Origin: Lyophyllum atratum
Lineage: Eukaryota > Basidiomycota > Agaricomycetes > Agaricales > Lyophyllaceae
Assembly (NCBI GenBank): GCA_014905825.1
Contig: JACGCN010000005.1
Coordinates: 310,001 to 374,000, forward strand
Length of the DNA stretch: 64,000 nt
Reading direction: 5' to 3'
This document shows, piece after piece, positions 58,241 to 64,000 of the stretch (position 1 is its first letter; the number at the start of each line of letters is the position of its first letter). The position numbers and the translations under genes are program-made. The notes under the pieces were generated by a model that saw only the letters and a list, made by a program, of their open reading frames with translations, did no database searches and was not told the origin of the DNA.

Positions 58241-61200
58241 TCAGTTACGAATTAGGATCACGTTTATAGTCGAGAGTTGGCTTACGGGTTGCCGAATTTG
58301 AGTAACTGCTACCGGTGCGGTGGGGCCGACTGCAAAGTGACGAAGAAGCTTTTCATGGTCACCCAACCGCGTCATCCACTGCTCATCAAGGCCAACACTT
58401 TTCACGATTGTGGCGAACAAGCTAAAAGCTTTGGGGGCATCGATCACAATGTCATCAATGACCTCCAAAACAGGCGAAAGGCCTTGTTCGAATGCGTCTA
58501 GGGAGCATGATCCTATCGCCAATGCATGCGTGAAGAATTGCGCAAGGAGCTGGGCGTCAGCGTCCTTGGATTCGATGGCGCGGAATGTCGCTTTATTGAT
58601 GAGGATGTGGTGGTAAACGGCAGGAAGGCTTGTAAAGTACACCCCCGCTTCGTCCAAATTTCGAAACGCGAAAAACTCGTCTAAATCCTCAGCGATTTTC
58701 TTCATGGCCTTTGCCATCTCGGTCATCACTGACAGTGATATTTTATTCCGATGCAAACGGTGGGGCGGTGGGGCGACTCCAATACGGCCAACCCATTTCC
58801 GTTCGCGAAGTTCAAGGACATCCTGGTGTCTTACTCAGAAAGGCTGTACCATGGAGGCCCGACGAAGACATACCTGCAACATAAATCGTACACGTACACA
58901 TATACGTATACGTATGAGTAGGATGCCGTACCGATCCTCCGTCAGCTCCTTCATCCGCTCGAAGTACACATTCATATGTGCACGGGCCTTGGGTGTATCG
59001 AGGAGAGCGCCAACAGTCGTCAGAAGCTGGCACAGACTTTCGATCTCCTCCTCCTCCACGGGGTCGAGAAGCAGTTTCTTCACGCACTCGTGCATGATGC
59101 GTTCTGTTATCATCTGGAGCTTGAACAGCTCTCCGAGGAACTTGATCAGACCGAGACCCTGGCGCTTGGCTTTCTGCGCTGCGTAGTACTCATCCGAATG
59201 GAATACAACCTCTTCTTCACCATCAACCCTGTTCTTGTCGTAAGCGGCCTTCGCAGCCTGCATTTCCGTGGCCGTCGTAGCAGCAGCGGCAGCAGTAGCC
59301 TCCCTAGCGACCCAGCCACGCTCGAAATCCTCCTGACATCTATTCAGCAGATACTTGCGGACGAGCTGACCACCTGTGATGGGCTTGCCCTCTGCGTTCT
59401 TGATGCTGTCATCCTGAACCTGCGAACTGATCCGCTCCATCATCTTCCGACATAGGCGGGCGTACATCTCGGACCACATCGCCTCGTCCGTCGCCTTTTC
59501 AAAGACAAGACGGATGACTTGGTTGAGTGTCCGCCCATCCTTTTCTTTCTCCGACCTGTTTGCCCATGCGATAATTTGGTCCGAGATGGAGTCGAACTTC
59601 GCCATGGTGAGCTTATTCAGCAGACCCTTGACCTTGCGGTCCACAATCTCAGGCGATTCGGGGTCCACGTTACCGACCGTCTTCCTGTCCCAACGGTTGG
59701 CACTGGCTCGAAGAGATGCAACAGGCTCCAACGACATGGTCTGTCCCATGCTCGACTGGCCATGGCCAAACCCATGCTGCTGCCCACCATCAGCATTATT
59801 TCCATCGCCGCGCTTCTCGCCACGCTTGCTGCGAGTGCGGTTGCTGGACATCGGTGTACCACCAAAACCGCGTTGGCTGGCCGTCCATTGCATCTGAGAG
59901 GGACGACCGAAAGGTATGGGAGCACCACTGACAGACACACAGCAGCTGGCGTTAGCAAGGTTGAAACGCTCGTCGCTGCTGAGCTTCGAGGCGCTGCTGA
60001 AGTTGCCTATGCTGTTGAAAGGGTTCTGTCCTCCGGGTTTGCCGAAGCCGGAGGCCGAGAACCCTAGTCCAACAGAGGCTTGTCGGGAAGGAGGAGCAGC
60101 ACCAGAGCCGCCGCGACTCATGGACAGGCTGGGGTCTCCATTGGGTTCGAGGCCGCGCACCCGTTCAGCTTCCTCCTCCTCCTCTTTCCGCTTCTTCTCC
60201 GTCTCCTCTTTCTCCCTCCTCTCCTCCTCCTCTTTCTCCTTCTTGGCCTTCTCATCAGCCTCAGCTTTCACTTTGGCCCGCTCTTGCTCCTTCTCCTTCT
60301 CCTCTTCTGCAAGTCGCTTCTGCCGTTGCTCCACGGTTTCCATTCTGATGCTTGCTGGTCTCCGTGTGGGCGTTGTGGCTGTAGCAGTGTTAGGACTGCC
60401 TTGCCTGAAGCCAGAGCGTGGCGCAGGGGAAAATAAATCAAAAAGATTAACAGATATTGGGGTCTTGTTGATCGAGTTGATGTCAACTTCGAGTCTGTCC
60501 GCATTCTTCAACACGACCTTGGACCGAGTCCCAGGGACAAAAGCAGAGGAGTTAGCATTGAGCCTTCCAGTAGCTGTTGAGGGCGTGGGGGGAGGAGAAG
60601 TGATGCTGATGCTGTTGGAGGCAGAATGGGTGTGGGGATGTGGCAGAGGAGGATGAGGGACGTGGATAGCGCTGGGCACCGCGTGAGCCTGGGTTGGTGT
60701 ACCAGGCTGGAGGGTAGGAGGTTGGCTGCGGGGTGACATGTGCATGCCGTTATGAGGTGGGCCATGGCTACCAGGCGGTGGGGGATGGTGAGGATGTTGA
60801 TGTTGTGGCTGTGGCTGCATTTGGGGAGGCATCGGGTACCACTGGCCCCCATATTTAGGCATGTAGTGCTGGTCAGGCATCCCTGGATACTGCACGAAAG
60901 TAGGATCCTGGTGGTTAGGTAACACAACGAGTAAGACATTATCAGGGCTTACGTAGTAACTAGGCCGTCCCGGTACAGGCATCTGCGGCTGCATTTGGGG
61001 TTGCATGTTAGGAGGGGGCATGCCTGACGGCGGCCCAGCGTGTGGATAATGTCCTAATCGTGGGCTAGATAAGCCCGATGACATTTGAGAAGGTCCGCCA
61101 TTGGGCTTGTTGATGCCAAGGGCGTCAAGGTCAGGAAGGTCGACAGGTGGCTCTTTGCAGACCCCCACGAACTGTAGAAGGAAATCACGGTCGTATCTAG

Positions 61201-61392
61201 AGCGGAATATTGATATGTTTCTTCAGGGACCTTGTTGACATACCTGAACTTTCCGTACTTCGCGTCACGGTTGAGATCGGCCGCAGGGCTCTTGATGCCT
61301 TCGGGATAAGACACACTATCGAGATTCACGATGTATCTGGCCGTGACAAGAGCAGATGCAAGTGGCCCAGAACTGTCTCCTGTGAGGACCAT
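58241..61392 (-). CDS. Translation initiation factor eIF4G (MIF4G and MA3), short N-terminus
   Basis: Scaffold of the cap-binding complex that bridges eIF4E, eIF4A and eIF3. ATG at 61392 (MVLTGDSSGPLASALVTARY), then YPEGIKSPAADLNRDAKYGK. Splicing yields YDRDFLLQF, which contains the eIF4E-binding YxxxxL-phi motif. A Gln/Pro/His-rich segment (about 60600-61100) and the LFDLFSP block follow, then a long charged helix (QRQKRLAEEEKEKEQERAKV). MIF4G covers about 58917-59660: RKVKGLLNKLTMAKFDSISD, LFKLQMITERIMHECVKKLL. After an intron, DVLELRERKWVGRIGVAPPP leads into MA3: FFAFRNLDEAGVYFTSLPAV and VLEVIDDIVIDAPKAFSLFA. If the intron at 58285 is kept, the frame stops at 58241. If spliced, it continues into the kinase. 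The usual long N-terminal region of fungal eIF4G is missing; this may be a shortened paralog. Confidence 0.85.
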
Positions 61393-61793
61393 GATGAAGC
61401 ATCAGACAGCCAGCTGAAGACATGCTGTAGAATAGCCAGGCAATAAGCGCTCAAGGAGCGTGACCACTGGCAGCCCTGTGGCAATTGAACATACAAATTC
61501 CCAACCGGGCTTATCAACGGATCAATCTTATCTTATCATGTTGAAGGAAAACGGTCACAAGTGCCATAGCTCAGTGTAGAGGAGGATGTTATTAACGGTT
61601 TTGTGGTTCGCCACTACAATTGACACCCAATTTATTTGCTATCTTACACTTAGCTGCGAGCAGGACCTTGGGATGATACAGCCCAGCCATTTTGCTAGTG
61701 GTCGATAGTCCGATCAGAGCCGGGCCGTTTGAGAAGATCTTCATCCAGAACTCATGTTTTCTTTGAGTTCCTATCAACTTGATCCAATCCAGT
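61393..61793. other. Divergent spacer, eIF4G and DUF1963 gene
   Basis: About 400 bp shared promoter region. There is no room for, and no sign of, the extra N-terminal exons usual for eIF4G. A TAGCTCAGTG string near 61567 resembles a tRNA A box but no tRNA folds. Confidence 0.5.
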
Positions 61794-62735
61794 ATGCACG
61801 AAGAGTCTGAAATCATCCTTCGTAGATCATACAAACCTTTGATCTCTTCTGTTCCACCTCCAGAGAGCCAAGCCGTCGCCACCCTGGGAGGCGACTCGCT
61901 GTTCTTGCGCGAGGATGAAACTTGGCCGCTCTGCCCCACATGCCAAAGCCCACTGTTACCCATTCTCCATCTGCCACTCTTTGCGACTGGTCATCCGACG
62001 GAATTTCTGAATCTTTTTACGGCTGATGAACTGCCACCAGAACCAATTCTCCAATTTCTAGCTTGCTCAGATTCCGAGTGTTTCGAAAGTACCGTAATCC
62101 AAGACGACTGTGCCTGGCTGATGCGGATAATATCTGCTTCAGCACCAGATATGGTTTATGTCGGGCCCGGAGAGTCCTCCTCACCTCTTGGCGGGCGGGC
62201 GATTGGCCTTGATGGACAGAACTGGCGCGATATCCATTCGCAACTTACAGGGGACGAGCTGTTCAAACCTCGCTATGTCCTAGATGGTTGGACAGATGGG
62301 AAACTCGAAATGGTGCACAATGAGGACCGGACATATGTTCCTGACGTCTCTGAAGACTTTTACACTGAACATGCACCTGCCGAAGGAGTAAAAATCCTCG
62401 GATACCCAGAAAAAGGTACTATTAGCCCGTTCATGACGTCGAACTTATAATTTACCTGAACACCGACGACCTGGCAGGAAAATTCAAATGCGGCAACTGG
62501 GGACATGGATGCCCGTCAGACGAGGAAGGTTGTAAATGGCGCAGTATCATCCAATTGGGATCACTGCACAGCGAGGATTTTGACCTGGTGAGATAGTCAC
62601 GTCGACCTTCTTGAAGTTTATGGCTTTCTGTAACTGACACCGTGCGAGTAGCTCGAGACCTCAGGGAATTGCTGGATTATGCATTGCGAAAGACATCATG
62701 CGCAGTTGGCATTCGGATTGAGTGGGGACTGGTAG
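61794..62735 (+). CDS. DUF1963 (YwqG-like) protein
   Basis: ATG at 61794 (MHEESEIILRRSYKPLISSV). The family's opening is clear: LGGDSLFLREDETWPLCPTC, with CPTC followed by SPLLPILHLPLFA, then LQFLACSDSECFES. The middle has RYVLDGWTDGKLEMV, and after a break PVHDVELIIYLNTDDLAGKF, the usual family signature. GNWGHGCPSDEEGC follows, then an intron (GTGAGA to GAGTAG) and LETSGNCWIMHCERHHAQLA, with stop at 62733-62735. The join near 62390-62430 needs either a very short 42-nt intron (GTAAAA to TATTAG) or a frameshift. The function of the family is unknown; bacterial YwqG is uncharacterised. Confidence 0.65.
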
Positions 62736-62981
62736 TCGTCAAGCTGTACTGGATTTGATATGATTGGAATGTACGTCTGTATGATGTCTGCTCTGGCGGC
62801 ACATTATTATTTCGTAGCCCGGAAACCAGTTGGTTCACAATCGGACAACCAGATAAGTACAGAGCCTACAGGCTCTTACATCAAATGCTGTTAACGGGTA
62901 TTACATGCAAAAAACCGACCTACTTAAATGATACAAGATGCGATAGATATTACATCACATTCCACAAACGAAGCAAAGGCA

Positions 62982-64000
62982 TCAAAACCCAGCTATCCTT
63001 GCGCTTTTCCGAGTCCGCAACGTCGTCCCCTTATCACCACCCTTGCTCCCCGCCCGATCAGACGGCCCAGCAGCCTGACTTTCGACTCTCGATCCAACAT
63101 TGAGCAAGCTCATCAACCTCTTCGTCTCTTCCTGCTGTTTCGGATCCTCATACGTAACACGCATACTGGTTTCTGGTACGGGATCGAGAAGGTTGAGCTC
63201 GTCGAGCGTCTGGTATGGATCCATGGAGTCGTCGAATGCTGGTATGGAGGCGACTGGGAGCTCTGCCAGCTGGGCGTCAGATGGTTGTCGCGACTGGACT
63301 CTCGTTGGGCGTTGGCGTCGCTGTCGCTTGCCTGGCCGTACGCTACCCGGGGGAGGCTCCTGCTCAGAAGGTTGGCGTTTGCCCAGCAGCGTTGTGATGT
63401 TATCCTCAAGCGCCTTTGCTACATCCCTCGGGATTCGAGTCGGCGACTCAGTGGGCATGCGATCGAGCGCCTGCCGAGGGATTTTCAGAGGCGAGGGTGA
63501 CTTGGATGACGGTATTCGGGTCTGTTTCCTTTCACGCTCAATCTCTCGAGGAGTAGGTTTTCGACCGGGGTTGTAGTAGGATGTAACCGGGGCTGAGGGT
63601 GCCCTGGGATGCAAAGTGTGGTGATGGGGTGTGTTGGGTGTGGTGCGGATGTCCGGTGCTGATTTTGTCCGAGATGGTGTGCTAATTGCAGGGAGTTCTG
63701 CTTGTGAATGGCCGGCCAATGCCCCGGTTGGTCTCCCAAAAGGAAGCACATCTGAGTGGGACTCGGGCCGTGACAGTGCCGATGGAGGGTGGCGATGCCG
63801 TCGGGGGGTGGCAACAGTAATTACATCGACGAGCGCCTTTCGGGGAGACGCAGTAGCTTGCCGGCGTATAAGATTGTGAGCTGGAGGATCCGTAGCGCGA
63901 TCGGGGGACTGTGCCAGAAAGGGGTTGTCTAAGAGAAACAATCTCAGCTCGGCATATGAGAGTGTGGGTTATAAGCGTACCATCTTCGGCTGGGGATGGG
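62982..64000 (-). CDS. Basic disordered protein, start beyond window
   Basis: Only the 3' part is inside. An exon ending PSPAED is joined by an intron (GTACGC to TCTTAG, about 54 nt) to DNPFLAQSPDRATDPPAHN. The long last exon is Pro/Arg/Ser-rich (KTPREIERERKQ-like region around 63530-63560, SSKSPSPLKIPRQALDRMP). It has an acidic island (ASIPAFDDSMDPYQTLDELN) and a basic end TLRTRKSARIAGF. RxxL sites resembling destruction boxes are present (for example RKALVDV), as in securin-type proteins, but that is too weak to name it. I do not recognise the family. Confidence 0.5.

Noticed and set aside
61565..61625. tRNA A-box-like TAGCTCAGTG with a later TGGTTCGCC
   Set aside because: Stems do not pair and spacing does not fit a tRNA fold.

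Overview
The window is nuclear DNA of a filamentous basidiomycete, most likely an Agaricomycete. Genes are split by many 45-65 nt GT-AG introns and sit close together on both strands. The GUP1-type acyltransferase, the TKL-like kinase with its short N-terminal module, the F-box-like families and an intron-bearing tRNA-Leu all fit this. No rRNA, CRISPR array, intact transposon or viral gene was recognised.

Layout. 0-7.8 kb: end of a formamidase gene (+), a DUF4140/DUF4139 protein carrying an FG/GLFG-like repeat block (-), RNase P/MRP subunit POP5 (+) and a peroxisomal biotin-pathway 8-amino-7-oxononanoate synthase ending in SKL (+). 8.2-10.1 kb: an unrecognised multi-exon gene. 12.7-22.1 kb: two related FAD monooxygenases in opposite orientation, enclosing one copy of an F-box-like gene and an Arg/Asp/Glu-repeat protein. 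22.8-25.3 kb: GUP1-like MBOAT acyltransferase (-). 25.3-36.9 kb: gene-poor accessory stretch with two more copies of the F-box-like unit in tandem (-), a small nucleotidyltransferase-fold gene, a tiny hypothetical gene and old repeats. 36.9-46.9 kb: alpha-arrestin-like protein (+), Ser-rich protein (-), COA6 (-) and an MFS transporter (-). 47.8-55.4 kb: a decayed carnitine acyltransferase (-), casein kinase 2 beta subunit (-) and a TBC Rab-GAP (+). 55.9-64 kb: tRNA-Leu(AAG), a relic of the F-box-like family, an eIF4G gene whose MA3 domain appears to be spliced in frame to a complete TKL-like protein kinase (-), a DUF1963 protein (+) and a basic disordered protein cut by the window edge (-).

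Most genes are single housekeeping functions: mitochondrial copper assembly, translation initiation, RNase P, biotin synthesis, GPI-lipid remodelling and vesicle trafficking. They do not form one pathway. The two signals most worth following are the predicted eIF4G-kinase fusion and the recently multiplied 2.3 kb F-box-like unit, which has three near-intact copies plus a relic.
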